From Pterois miles (Eukaryota > Chordata > Actinopteri > Perciformes > Scorpaenidae): DNA of 64,000 nt. Position 1 is the stretch's first letter; each line of letters opens with the position of its first letter. A model generated the notes under the pieces. It was not told where the DNA came from. It saw nothing but the letters and a program-made list of their open reading frames with translations, and did no database searches. The stretch spans positions 11,772,501-11,836,500 of the forward strand of contig CAMQGK010000604.1 of NCBI GenBank assembly GCA_947000775.1, read 5' to 3'. Shown here in pieces: positions 1 through 38,600 of this stretch. The translations under genes were made by a program, and so were the position numbers.

Positions 1-529
1 TAGGGGGATCTTTAAATGGCTAGTATGAACAAGAGGATTTATTACAGCAAGCAATAACAATGTCATGTGCTTATACAGGTACCTCACTTTTGTCCTAACT
101 TTAACCTATATTAAAAACAAGGCTCAGGTTGTTTTCTCAATAAGATTAAAATGTTCAGTTATGCCATGCCCACACTGTTGTCGATAATTTGGATTATGAA
201 GCTCTTTAGAGGTGATACATTTGAGTGGATGAGGAAAAACTATATATAACCATTTCTCTGTTGTGTTTGCCTCTCCGCATGTAGATGGAACCCCACTTGA
301 TACAGGTACAGTGTTTTCTGAAGTATACACTTAAGTATGGACACAGCTCAGATCTACTAAAGTAGCACAAATGAAAAACATTCATTCACTAACAGACATT
401 TTTCAAATAGATAATGATATGCAATGTATCATTATCATTAGAAAGGGAATTAACAATTAATTTTCCTTTGATACCATTACTAGTATCAAAGGAAAGAGAG
501 CACAGATGAAAATGCTAGAAAATCCTTAC

Positions 530-26129
<25,600 letters not shown>

Positions 26130-26749
26130 GATGGCAAAATATGGTTCTTTTTCTTTCTTCTTCTTTGAACACAACACGACAACGAAGCTGAATTGACAGT
26201 GATCACAGGGTGGTGGTAAACTCCAGACTGCACACTTGTTGTATCCCTGGTGAAGGGTATAATAGGGCAGCCGACAGTGCACAAATCAAAGAGAAAAAAC
26301 GTGTGCCGCGACAAACCAATGTACATGGAGAACCCGTCCACTGGAGCACAAATACAAGAAACAAAATCTGGCTGAGGAACCGCCTTTGTTTGAGATAGAA
26401 AAAAGAGCACAAATGACAGACACAAAGTGACAGGCCTTCAGGTTGGCTTTCCAGGTTCTAGGACTTGGACTAACCACTGCATGGAGCTCATGGAGGGCTG
26501 CTGGGATCACTGGGGACAGAGCAAATAATGACCATTTGGGGTCCCACAATCAAAGTGCTGATCATCCACGGTCTTTGTGAACATTTCTCCTAGGCCAGCA
26601 GATCTGGCTGCAGCGTCAGATAAACATGGTGTCAGATTGATGGTGATAAGGCCCAGTGGGCAGAGGGAATGAAAGAGGGAGTGAATAGTACTCCCCAGTC
26701 AGTAGCTAATCCCTGGACTAGCCACACCAGGAGCTAACAATTAGGTTCC

Positions 26750-26786
26750 GGGCTGGGGGGTGGGGTGCGGGGTGTGTGGGGGCTGT
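26750..26786 (+). other. Potential G-quadruplex sequence
   Basis: Four or more G runs of at least four within about 33 bases (GGGGGG T GGGG TGC GGGG TGTGT GGGGG). It lies about 600 bp upstream (5') of the celf1 alternative first exon, on the strand opposite to celf1. Confidence 0.55.
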
Positions 26787-27599
26787 GTTTACCCTGTTGT
26801 CCTAAAGGCTGCACTGATTTGTGTGTGATTTATGTGTGCAAAAGAAGAAGGCAGCCAATGTCAAATGACATTGGCTTTGGTCTTTGTGCTCCCCACAGTG
26901 CACACACAAATACACCCACACCTATGAACTAGACAACCTCTAGAGATATATGTAACATAACACTGGACTATCTGCCAACCTGTCTCCATTCAGTTGTTGG
27001 CTGGACCCAACATAACTTACCAACATTGCTGCTGCATATTGTTTTTTATTTCAATATCTTCTATCACAAAAGTGCCCACGAATGATTAGGAATGGTGTGC
27101 TATGACTTTTCTAATAGATTTTCCCAGTGGTTATGAAATCCCCCCCATGGAAAACAATGGGAAATCAACGTGAAAAAAGCAAAAAAAAAAAAAAAAAACA
27201 TAAATAAATAAAAAATATTAAAAGTTTAAAAGGGTCACAAGACTGGAACTTTACTTGGCTAAACTGGCATTTTCATAGCTGGCATGGTTTTCACAAAATC
27301 ACAGTTTATGTTTTGTGAAATTTTCAGATTGTTTAAGAATTTATAATGGGTGTATATTGAATGGAATGTCCAAAGCCAGAGTGCGCAACATCAGAGCTAC
27401 AGTGAAGAGAACCTTTAAAACCTTCTGTAAATTTTCCAAACAAATTGCTCCCACGCCCACAATTTTCACTCTTCATAGATAAAATTTAGATCAAACTGTA
27501 GGAAATCTTGCACTGGCCACAGTCATGTAACTAGGGAATCAAACAGACTTACACATTTGGCTCCAGGGTACCAAAAGTGAGAGAAAGTCCCACATTTTT

Positions 27600-27800
27600 C
27601 CTTGAGCAATGTACTGAAGCCTAAACTGCTGCTGAAGGCTGAACCATCAGTGTGTGAATGAGTATTTGGAAAGGTTGTCTCCTTGCATGGCAGCCTCTGC
27701 CGTGTATGAATGTGTGTGCGAATGGGTGAATGCTGACATTACATGTCAGAGCTTTGAGTGGTCAGAAGACAAAAGGTGCTACCGTATATGAATGCAAATC
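27600..27800 (+). repeat. SINE family A fragment, plus orientation
   Basis: The 3' half of the repeat: CTTGCATGGCAGCCTCTGCC, then GAATGGGTGAATGCTGACAT and GAGTGGTCAGAAGACAAAAG. The tRNA-like head is missing or unrecognisable. Confidence 0.6.
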
Positions 27801-28465
27801 CGTAACCTGCTGTCAGCAACTGGAATTTGACTTCCCCATTGGGGGTCCTGATGATGCTAGATGACAGTCCAGTTGAAAGAATAATACATATAGATAAAAA
27901 CATGAGAAAAACACCTTTCCAGTCAAACTACATCTTACACTGCCCAACAAATCTGGTAGAAACTGATGCGAAGGAATTTAGGATTAACCATGCAGAATCA
28001 TGGCTAAATATCAACTCAAAAGTGGCCAAACTTCAACACTTTAGGGCTGTGTTTGTTTTCCTTTTCAGCCAGCATGGAGAGATCACTGGTAAAACTGGGT
28101 TCCGCTGATCTGACTGAGCAATGATTGTGTTGTGATGTGTGAGAGACACTGCAACATGATGTGGGCAGTGGGCACTGGGCATCTGACAGATTTTCTATAA
28201 CCCCCTGTAGTCCCCCAAAATGCTAGCAAAGGTTCTTACCCCCCTACTGCCAAGCTGGAGACTTCCGAGGTAGGGTGGGGGAGCATGGGCTGTTCAGTCT
28301 GTTCTGGAGACACATACAGGGTTTCAGGGTCGAGGCTATCCATCCAGGGCCTTGCAATACTACGGGTAACATACACAAACATAGGACAATACAACACATC
28401 AAACAATTACATTACATACAGAACACAAGAAACATTTACATTTGCAGCACACACGAATTAGTAAC

Positions 28466-28950
28466 TAGAGATGCACTGATCCCACTTTTACAGTCCTCAT
28501 ACTGATAGTGATACCTGGGCTTTGGGTATCGGCTGATGCTGAGTACCAAGCCGATACCAGTGTTTAATTAATCAGCTGTATGCCTCACAGTGTGGAAGTG
28601 ACTGGGATTATTCTTTCATGTGTAAGGCAACATTAGGCTTGACTTAAACATTGCTTTCCTAACTATGTGAAACAAAATGTAACAAAAAAAAATATACAGA
28701 AATACTATATTAAAATAATAAAACCTATACCAACAGCTTGATAAAAAAAAATATTTGAAATTAACAGGAACTACAATTCAAGTGTAAACATTTTTAATGC
28801 AGCAACAAATTGGTCAAAACTTGAAAAAGAATGAAAATTCCAGTTTATAATGTATATAGTATATAAACATAGAACTGAATTTAATAGATCGGCCCCATTG
28901 TCACTGATACCAAATCCAGCTATTTGAGACAGTGGCATCCAAGACTGATG
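28466..28950. mobile_element. hAT-like non-autonomous element, degenerate
   Basis: The left part AGAGATGCACTGATCCCAC and the repeated GGTATCGGC / GCCGATACC text match a common hAT-derived fish repeat. Related text (GATCGGCCCCATTGTCACTG) closes it at about 28890. No clean target duplication was seen. Confidence 0.5.
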
Positions 28951-30774
28951 AAGAAAAAACAAAAATATCAGGGAGACAGAGATATTATGAAGTTGTGAAG
29001 GGTCAGAACAATCTAATTCTACTATTAAGATGTACATGAATTAATGTGTTATGCTAACATGTGTTCTAATAACAGGAAGTTGTTGACATAACAACTTCAA
29101 CTAAAGCAAGTTAAAATACTGTAATTACAAGTTGTAGACCAAAACCTTGCCTGGATGCTCTCACCCACAATGGGTGACTCTGATATGCTGATAATCTTAT
29201 CCCCTTTATTTAAGCACACTTATATATTAAGATCCATACGCTTGTCTGTGTAGTGTTTGTGTACCTACATGTTTCAATAACAGTTTATCTGTGTTGTGTA
29301 ATTGGATGATTAATTTTAATTCAATTGATCAGGTTTTATTCAGTGGTTGATCTCTTGAATTTTTGATATGTATTTGAAACAGATGACACCCAGATTTCAA
29401 ATATGGAAGAATTAATTATGAGAAACAAATTAGCTACTTTTAATCTAGCAAAATAAGTTTAACAAAAAGAATCAGTATAGTTGCCAAATGGGAGGAGAAT
29501 GCTGTTTTCCCACCAACTAAACTCCCCAACCCTTTCTCAACTGATAATAAGTAGTCACAGCTAGTCTTGTGGTTCTTCAGCCCTTGGAGCTGTGTCCCTC
29601 TGCTTTACCCCTTCCTTGGGGCCACAAACCAAGAAAAGGGGGGTTGATAAAGAACACGACTAGGACACAGGCCACTCATGGTCCTGAAGACCAAAGGCCC
29701 AGTGCCTCACACCAGGCTGATATTGGCACACAGCCTACATGAAAGGAGAATTGAACTTCTAACATGCTCCAATGTCAAATCAACTCTCTTTTGTGCTGTT
29801 GACCTGTTGCTACACCCTGATGGCTCAAACAGTCAGCTGCTGAGACCTAAGGCAGCTCCTGCATCCACTATGTGCTGGTGTCACCAGCCAGTGTGAGAGA
29901 AAGAGACTTGAAGGAGTGACTTTGAATAAAGGATATTTTGAATTGAGAGATCTCTCCAGCTATAAGAGTGGCCCGAGGACACAAAAGAAAGCCACTGAGG
30001 GAGACAAACGTCTAAATCCAGGTCACACCATTGGATCCAAGAGATCCAGAAGTCTTTGTTCCCGGCAAATGTTGGGCAAATGTCTGCCCACAGTGAATAA
30101 AAAAAAAAACTCTGCCATAGGAAAACAAAGCAAATTCTTTTCTGTATTTCTCTGATGAAATACAGGTTCTACTGGTTGAAACTGTATTTGAAGTTAAGTA
30201 TTTTCTTTGTACCATGTCCTGACTGAATAAGTCCACACTAATACTTCTCTGTCCTTGGGTATTATTTAAAACCCTAAGAAAATTGCAATTTAATTCTAAT
30301 TTTCATGCACAACTGTAGAACAGCATTACAAAACATGGTAACTTTCACGGATCACGTCAAAATGTAACATATCATAGTCATAGCTTATTCATGTTTATCT
30401 AAATGAATCAAATGTGTCGAACCAGCATACAAATTTTGAATAAATTTGTACCTGTGATAAGTTGTCCATTTTAAACCCAAACAGGATATAGATCACATGA
30501 CCACAAACTGCAGTGGGATGGGTATGTGACCTGCAATACTGTGACGAAAACAAACTACTCTTTGATTTTAAATAAAAGGCAATAAGAAATTCACAATGAT
30601 CTGGATGATGTAAGTGTTGAAATGAGGCCAGAAACTGACTTTATCTGGCATATCGGTACACATTACGCTTGGATGATGTGACAAGATTATCATTCAACAT
30701 GATATTGGTTGGTTATGATAATGGTCCTCACGTCAACAATAACAGTACCATTTTTTTTTAGCTTTAAAGGCAGG

Positions 30775-32200
30775 GTTGAAGAAAAAGATGGCGAAATGTA
30801 CAGACCCAGCGGCTTCTCTCTGTCCTAGTACACCGAAAGGGAAACTTTGCCCTATGTTACATCTTTATGTCCATGTTCATCTGTCTTAAGAATCAAGTAC
30901 AGCCACCAGTTTCTGCTAGACATCCACAGAAAGCAGGAAAACAACCTGAACTCAACACAAGAAGCCTTGGGTTACTTCGCTGGCCTATCACACCATCAGC
31001 TTTGACTACTGACCCCCACTAGGACAGGAAGCACCGCAAGCAGTGTGAGAGGAAGCAGAAGCAGGCAAAGTGCGGACGTGTACAGGCTAGGCTAACGGCG
31101 AACCCAAACAGACTGGCTATCCCTACCGTCCTATTCGCCAATGTACTGTACTCTCTATAGACAATAAGATGGACCATACACGTCTTCTAAGAGCAAGAGC
31201 ATGACACGAATGACTGCTGTGTTCTCGTATTCACAGAAGCATGGCTTAATGACAATATCCCAGACTCCGCTATTCAGTTAGACTGGCTAACGTGCCACCA
31301 AGCTGACAGAGCCTGGGGCACGGAAGGTAAGACTCGAGGCGACGGAGTGTGTGTTTACATCAGTGATGCTTGGTGTCAGGATGCTGTGGAGGTCTCTAAA
31401 CACTGTTCAGCACTGATGGAATTTATGATCGTGAAGTGCCTTCCCTTCTACCTGCTAAGGGAATTTACAGCTATCCTGGTATTAGCTGTATACACACCTC
31501 CCAGCCCCAACAACTGAGACAGAGACAAGGCACTCACTGAACTGTATGATGCCATCAGTGAGCAACAAACAGCTTTCCAGACGGATTCCTTATTCTTACT
31601 GGGGACTTCAACCATGCTGACCTAAAGTCAGTATTATCCAAACTAACAGCATTTTAATTTTCCAACAATGGGAAGTAACAAACTGGATCTTGTATACACT
31701 AATTACAAAGGAGCATACAAGGCTCTACCCTCTACCTCCAAAAGTCTGGACTGTAAACATACCCATCATACATCAACAACCATAAGAACTTCTCTCACAC
31801 ACACACACGCACTGACACTTGGCACCAGCCACTTTTGATACTCATCAATCACTCATTACTCATCCTGTGGATGAAATATTACTTACACATCTGTTGTTTG
31901 CACTACAATTATGTGTGCACAATAATTGTGTTTACATTTTACTGTAACTATTCATTCTAGTTTACTTTAGCACTATGGTTATCCACTGCAGTTTATATTA
32001 TCATTACAGCTCTTGCTCTTTTTTTTTTTATCTGTGCCTTGTTGTCTCTGTTCCCTTTCGTCTTTGCTAGCTTGCAAATATTTTAAATTCTTAGTTCCTA
32101 CTTGTGTTTTTTAACCCTTCTTTTGAGTATTAAATGTTTGCAGGTCTGAGAGAAACAGAATTTCAATCCTGTCCTGTACATGTCACATGTCATATGACTT
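30775..32200 (+). pseudogene. Rex1/CR1-like LINE remnant with endonuclease domain, RT deleted
   Basis: The plus strand holds AP-endonuclease text in several frames: a basic N-terminal stretch (about 31023), DNKMDHTRLLRARA (about 31161), FTEAWLNDNIPDS (about 31233), GDGVCVYISDAW (about 31338), VYTPPSPNN (about 31488) and LTGDFNHADLKS (about 31597). DLVYTNYKGAY follows at about 31690. It then jumps to 3'UTR-like text ending GAGAAACAGAATTTCAATCC near 32165. The reverse transcriptase is absent, so a large internal deletion is inferred. Confidence 0.75.
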
Positions 32201-33425
32201 AACTTTGACCGATATTCAATTTTGCAAAGCCTGTTATGAATTTTGCACTATATTCAGTCTGTTTCTGTTTTTCTCTTGCTTTTTCTATGCTTCACTGCAC
32301 TGTTGTAGCATATCATAAAAAAGTAAAAACATGTAGCACACATCTGATAATGATATGACATTTGATAATTGTAGCTCTACCTCCAACCGGAAAGATGTCC
32401 ACTCTCTTTAGTAAAAATAAGGCAAATATGCCTATTTGGCAATTCTTTGGTTTTCAACAAAACAATAAAGGAGAGCCAGAGACCATGAATGAAGTGATTT
32501 ATAAGCTGTGCAATTAACAAGTCGGGACAAAAGATTGAAACATTACAAATATCCGCTCCCATCTGAAACCTTACCACCCATCATGGTGTTTTTATACCAT
32601 AGCCATCTACCCCAGTAAGAAGTAAACCACTGTTACAGGGTTGAAAACCCAGGTTTAAACCTGAAGCTGGCATAATGCTGTGGGTGCTTACCACTTTGAA
32701 TTATGCCTTTAACTTTATTGTTTTTATTGCTCTCAAGTCTGTTTCACATCACCGGAGTCAAGGACGCAGCTGAAAGAAGACTGGAATACTCATACAGGAA
32801 GTCAATATAATAATAATAATGTTATTCAAGAAATTTTTCATGATTAATTACAACCAATAATGCACAATACAATGCAACCATTTTTAGATATAACAATGAT
32901 AATAATAATAATAATAATACACTATGTTACAAACATGCTTACAGCGTGCATTGGAATGATCACTTACGGTACTTCTCTTTCTAATTTCCTCAATGTCTTT
33001 CTTTTTATCTCCATATCTAGGTCAAATCTACATCATGTATAATTAATAACTGATATTTGTTTTATATAATTCATAAAATGTCAGTTGTCTGTACAGCATC
33101 CACTTAAAAAACAAAGGGGATTAGAAAGAGAAGTGATCATTTCAATGTACGTAAGTATACATAGTAACACAATGTATTAATCACCACTACTTCTTTCTCT
33201 CCTAGCAGTTGTTATCACATCTATAGGGAACACTATATAGTTAAAGGTCCACTGAAGTTCATCAGCCATCTCTAATCATCGTCTCAACAACTGCATCAAA
33301 CCTCTAACGACAACATGAACATCAGTTTGCATAAACACAGTATAGGCTTAACCATAACAATGACGATCACATGAATAATTATAACAATAAAAATGAATGA
33401 TTACAATGTTAAAGTAACAGTTCTT

Positions 33426-33747
33426 AACTGAATGGCAGTATGTATTCAGTTAAGCACTTATTTTTATTAGCCTGTGCTAAAATGTTATTTTAATGTAGAC
33501 TAATAAAAATAAGGCAAAATCCAGTTATACGGTCATGAACTAATAAACACACTGGTGTCTGATCAGAGTGGATGTTGACTGAACAGAACTGAATGGCAGT
33601 ATGTATTCAGTTAAGTACTTATTTTTATTAGCCTGTGCTAAAATGTTATTTTAATGTAGGCTAATAAAAATAAGGCAAAATACAGTTATACGGTCATGAA
33701 CTAATAAACACACTGGTTTCTGATCAGAGTGGATGTTGACTGAACAG
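33426..33747 (+). repeat. 161-bp tandem duplication with internal hairpin
   Basis: Unit 1 is 33426-33586 and unit 2 is 33587-33747, nearly identical (about four differences seen). Each contains a 14-bp perfect inverted pair, CTTATTTTTATTAG / CTAATAAAAATAAG (33457-33470 with 33500-33513, and 33618-33631 with 33661-33674). Confidence 0.9.
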
Positions 33748-34399
33748 ATAAGGCACCATGAAACATGAGTGTGGATGCAAAACATTTTCACATTAAAGCA
33801 GTGTTTTAAAATTCAGACAACTAAATGTGAACAGTTTTACAGTTTTACAGGTACTGTTGGGGCATATGGTCTGATTTAAAGTGAGATTTGTCCGCCTCAT
33901 CTGAATCAAATAACCTAGATGTCAAGCAGTGTGGTTATTAGAAATAATGTGACCTCTTTTTATTTACATGTTTAACTTAGATAACATTAATTGCGTGCTT
34001 GGTTAACATTAGATACACATACCCTTCGCTATACTTCTCTTTAAACTTTGGCAGTAATAACTTTTGCAAGAAGTCTGTTGAATCAGTAATAGAAACTGAA
34101 TTTTTACCATTTTTGCAAAGTTTCTACGTGTGACTGATGACATATCCAATCCAAATTGTGGGAGAAGTGAAAGGACTGACGCATATCTTTATATACCCCC
34201 TCTATGACCAACTGGTCCAGATGAGGAGGACATTCAGCCAGAGACTGATCCCCCCTCGGCACACTACAAACCATCTGGGTCAGTCCTTTCTTTTGGTGGC
34301 CATCAGGCTCCATTACCAAGGTCTGACCCCCATGTGACTCTGATCATCTGCTCCATATTTATTCCAAATGTATATAATTACATACAATTATATAATTAC

Positions 34400-34400
<1 letters not shown>

Positions 34401-34467
<67 letters not shown>
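34401..34467 (+). repeat. (TA)n microsatellite
   Basis: About 33 TA units directly upstream of a LINE 3' tail fragment. Confidence 0.93.
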
Positions 34468-34472
<5 letters not shown>

Positions 34473-34484
34473 ATACCCACCACC

Positions 34485-34676
34485 TGCAGCACTTTACTTA
34501 TTACTGTTACTTACTTATTTTATTGTCAATTCTCTTGATTGCACCTTCTTCCCTTCATTGCACCTTCTCTTTTAATTTTTACTATACTGTATTTATCTGT
34601 ACTGTGTTGATGCTGCTATGACACCCGAATTTCCCTCTGGGGATTAATAAAGGTTCATCTTATCTTATCTTATCTT
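34485..34676 (+). repeat. LINE 3' fragment with (TCTTA)n tail
   Basis: It includes TTGCACCTTCTTCCCTTCAT, GCTGCTATGACACCCGAATT and TCCCTCTGGGGATTAATAAA, then GGTTCATCTTATCTTATCTT. The same segment occurs inverted at 62263-62460, and its last 40 bases match the tail of the SINE at 54191-54315. Confidence 0.75.
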
Positions 34677-35165
34677 ACATACTATATATATAATACTGTA
34701 ATGTACATCATACTGTACTGTACATCATACATCATATTATACATCATACTGTCATGTACATCATACTGTGCATCATACTGTGCATCATACTGTAATGTAC
34801 ATCATATTATACATCATAGTGTGCATCATACTGTAATATAATCATACTATACACCATACTGTAATGTACATCATACTATACATCATAATGTACAGTGAAA
34901 GGACTATATATAGATACTATATAGCTACTGCATGCAGTATGTATGGCATTAACTACAAACCTGTCACAATCGGAGTAAAGCCCCATTCAGTTGCTGATTA
35001 ATGTCACCTGAATCACACTGTACATCATACTGTACTGTACATCATACTGTAATGTACATCATTCTGCACATCATACTGTAATGCACATCATTCTATACAT
35101 CATACTGTAATGTAAATCATACTATACATCACTCTGTACATCATATTGTAATGTACATCATACTG
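34677..35165 (+). repeat. Degenerate 'catcatactgta' minisatellite in two blocks
   Basis: Blocks at 34677-34895 and about 35017-35165 consist of variable-length units built from TGTACATCATACTGTA-type words. About 120 bp of non-repeat sequence (AACTACAAACCTGTCACAAT...) separates them. The units vary too much and lack unique spacers, so it is not a CRISPR array. Confidence 0.8.
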
Positions 35166-35189
35166 TAGCTGACTGTGCAAGCCAGGGCA

Positions 35190-35680
35190 GCTCTATCATG
35201 ACGTCATTTCATATACACGGCTGTCAACATGTTACTGTCATAACACCCAACTGCCGTTCAGCCCATAAAAGTACCGTTCGAGTGTCCATCCAACCGTGAC
35301 AGCCACTAGTGCTAGTTACAGTACATGATCTAGTCCTGTTAGCCTACTAAGAGCAGCTGCACCCTGCTATGTTATGGTAACGTTAGCTAGCTACAATAGC
35401 TTCTGATAACTTCAAATGACCAACTTACCCGTGTGTTTACGCCACTGTTAATTTGACTTATGCTTAAACAAAGTGCCGTTTTCGCTAGATGTCTGCTTAC
35501 ACTACAAGGTAAATCATGCTGTACTTTTGGAAACAAGCTGGCTATTACCTAGGTGAATAACTTGTGGTCTGTCACTTTAGAGCTCCAGCTAGCAGTCACT
35601 GTGTAAAATGGCAGTCTCTCCCGAACCGTTAGCACACGAGAGCAGCGGTGGGGGGGTGGTGGGGGGGCTGCTAATAGTCA
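35190..35680 (-). promoter_or_regulatory. Candidate celf1 upstream promoter and non-coding first exon
   Basis: A repeat-poor, relatively CpG-rich block between the two genes. A perfect CRE (TGACGTCA) is at 35199-35206, and two 7-G runs are at 35646-35662. On the minus strand a strong donor GG|GTAAGT ends a possible exon at 35429, and the upstream minus-strand text contains GACTGCCATTTTAC, typical of housekeeping 5'UTRs. Assignment to celf1 is inference from orientation; a plus-strand transcript is also possible because AAG|GTAAAT occurs near 35509. Confidence 0.35.
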
Positions 35681-38600
35681 ACATGGTTTGCTTCAATATA
35701 GAAGTTAATGGCCTTCATTTCCTTATGTCCTACAAGCTGTTAATCGGGGAGCAGAACAAGGACAGAAATTAAACTAATAGTGCTATACATCACGTTATGA
35801 ACACATTTTTACAGGGAACAAAAGATGCTCCAGCACAATAAATACAATATAAAATCAAATAGGTCTACCTTCAGAGTAACAGGATGACTTAAATCTAGTG
35901 TTTTAATTAAAATTCTATAAACATGAAGTACAATTGAAACTACGCAAAATTAAAAACGAACTTTATCTTTATAACTTGAAAAAAAGAACAATAACACTCA
36001 AATAACAATGCAATACATTTAGTGTGGTATGGCCCAACCTGTATTAAGAACACCAAATACTAAAATTTCTGACATGTAAAACAAACTCAAAGTGAGTATG
36101 AAACAGACTTGATTACTGGTAATTGCACTTGCAGTGGGAATGACCATACTGTATTTTCAGAACCTTTCAGATAAACCTTTTTACTGAAAAATAAATAAAA
36201 TCACTGATGGGAATAGCTTGCCAATATCATGCAAGTCTTCATGTTGCCAATTCAATCATCAGCACTCTGATGAATGTGTTATCAGAGTTGACAAGGAGTT
36301 GCAAGAATACAGTCGCAAGCAGCAACCGGGTTCAAACCCTTTCTCAGTCAACAGACAGAAGCAGTTCAATTTCCAAAATCAAAGCCATCTACAGCATTAA
36401 ATTGGTTTCAGGTTACACCAAGATGAGCAATGTCACTTCAGCTGCTTTAATCCTGGTTAAAGGAGTAACACCAATCTCACACTTGTTTCATCATTGCAAT
36501 GGATATGGCATTTCAGTAATTACATACTCAAAGTCCTGCCATTTTGCTGCATTGATTAGATTTTACAGAAACTTGGTATGTACATTTAGGTCGTAATGCG
36601 GGATATCTCCTTCAGATTCAGTCAGGATTATTCAAAGACAACTTTAGTCTGTCTTATTTGTTATTTATAAACTTGATTGTTCGCGGACATGTTTTGTTTT
36701 GACCGATCTTGCTCATTTCTAACAGAAAAGTGGATCGCAGTCCCACAAAGCCTGTATACATAATTTGGTGCCGATAGTCAAAATTCAAAACATACTGTTT
36801 ACTGCAAAAAATCCATCAAGGTGGTCCATCAGTCTTTTATTGTAGAGCAAACTGAGATTTATCAATGTGTCAAATTTTGCAAGTTTAGCCCCAGGTACAC
36901 TGGTCCCTTTGTCATTGCCAGTTGGCCTCACTGGGTGTGTCAGCTACACAGAGTTTAGCGGCATTTCTAGCAGTGACTGTATAGTTGTAACATCACAGCC
37001 TTACAGAAATCCTGACAGCTCATTTAAAGGCACAGTTTCTGAATATAGGTTGTGTGCATGTCTCGATGCAATGAGTGTTTTGGTACTTTCACAGTATTTA
37101 TATAGCACCTAGACGTGCTTTATCATAAAACACTAAACTAAAATGTACCTTCAGAATAAACAGTAGGGTATGGAATCACACATCACAATCACTTAATCAC
37201 AAGAGGCCAGAAGAGAGGGGCTTGAAGCAGGGACTGAGTGATTTAAAATGTGACCACATACATACAGAGTGCATGGCACAAGCAAACCAACAACATGCAC
37301 ATTTTAGTAATGTCCAGAACTTTCAAATTTGTAGATCCTAGTGTAGTACCTGGTACTACGTTTTACCTCTGACAATATCTGACAACGCCACCTCCTGGTA
37401 AGGGCAGGAGGAACCCTTTAACTCTAAATGTCAAGTACCAGTTGTGACCTTTTAACTTCCCCCGAACAGGAACAATTTAGCAGAGGTGTGCTTGTGCAAA
37501 AGTTAAGTTGGCTTTATTAAATACAATAAAATCTTCATAAAAATATAGGCATGAGGCAATGAACAATTCTGAAAAGCTAAAGTTAAAATACAACAGTTCT
37601 CATTATAATAAGGGCGGGTCAACTCCACACAGCAACCATCAAGCTGTGGGAGACAGAAGAGGGAGACAGAGCTACCACCACAATACACATTAAATAGCAC
37701 ACTTAAGTTTATCGCAATAAATGCATGCAGTGTCACGACAAACCTACACACCACTACAGACAGAGTGTCACCCGTGCAGTCCCACCACAGGAAGAGCGCT
37801 GTGTTGGTGCAGGCCCGGCTCTTCACAAAGTGGAACTGTTGGAAAAAGAATAAATATTAACTCTCAGACAGCATACATCCACTACTAAGGGTTTAAAATA
37901 TCAAATGCCTCAGCCTAAAAATCCATAAACAAAAATACAAACAGTAGAAAACAGTGGCTGGCCTGGTCCTTAAAAAAAAAAAAAAAAAGACACAAAAGTA
38001 CATTACCAGCCAATATTCAATGTATTGCACATAAAATACTTAAATATAATAAAATAAGCCTAATTTGCAAAGGTACACAAATTCCTTTAGCTAGTGCGGG
38101 AATAGGAGGAGAACTCAAATGCATCACTATTAAAAGAAAAAGAAAAAAACAATTATAAATACAATGTTAAACAAATAATTTCATTACAACAATGTGTATT
38201 TAATTACCAGTCACTTTTCCTCTCTGCCAGCATGGGCGTCAATGGTGAACCACATCAATCATGAACTGAAACAAAATATATCTAGTGGAATGAAATGAAC
38301 AGAGTAAGACAGAGGGCCAGCACAGCCTGAGCCACTCATCACAATTTCCAACTCTCCTAATTACCATTTGTTTCAGAGCTCAAAATCATCAGGACAGGAC
38401 CTGAGTGTCCACCTGCCACTGTGTGAAGGAGGGCCAGGTCAGCAGAGAAAGGGCCTGCTACTGAGACAGCAAGCCCTTTTATTACTTCCTGATTGACACC
38501 CAGTCACATGACCACTGACTACACGTCATATGACCAAGTGTCAATGTCAGCTATCACATCTTCCCCACACTAGGAATATATCACACTTTGTTATTAGTTA

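Larger units (their letters stand above)
26130..30774. other. Intergenic region, left part
   Basis: Sequence upstream of the celf1 alternative exon, with the G-rich tract at 26750, an A homopolymer at about 27181-27198, a SINE fragment and a degenerate hAT-like element. No coding gene was recognised. Confidence 0.6.

Noticed and set aside
34677..35165. CRISPR-like array
   Set aside because: Units vary in length and sequence, there are no unique spacers, and the host is a eukaryote.
36207..36596. 129-codon plus-strand frame
   Set aside because: No recognisable domain and no repeat family identified; kept only as an unexplained stretch.
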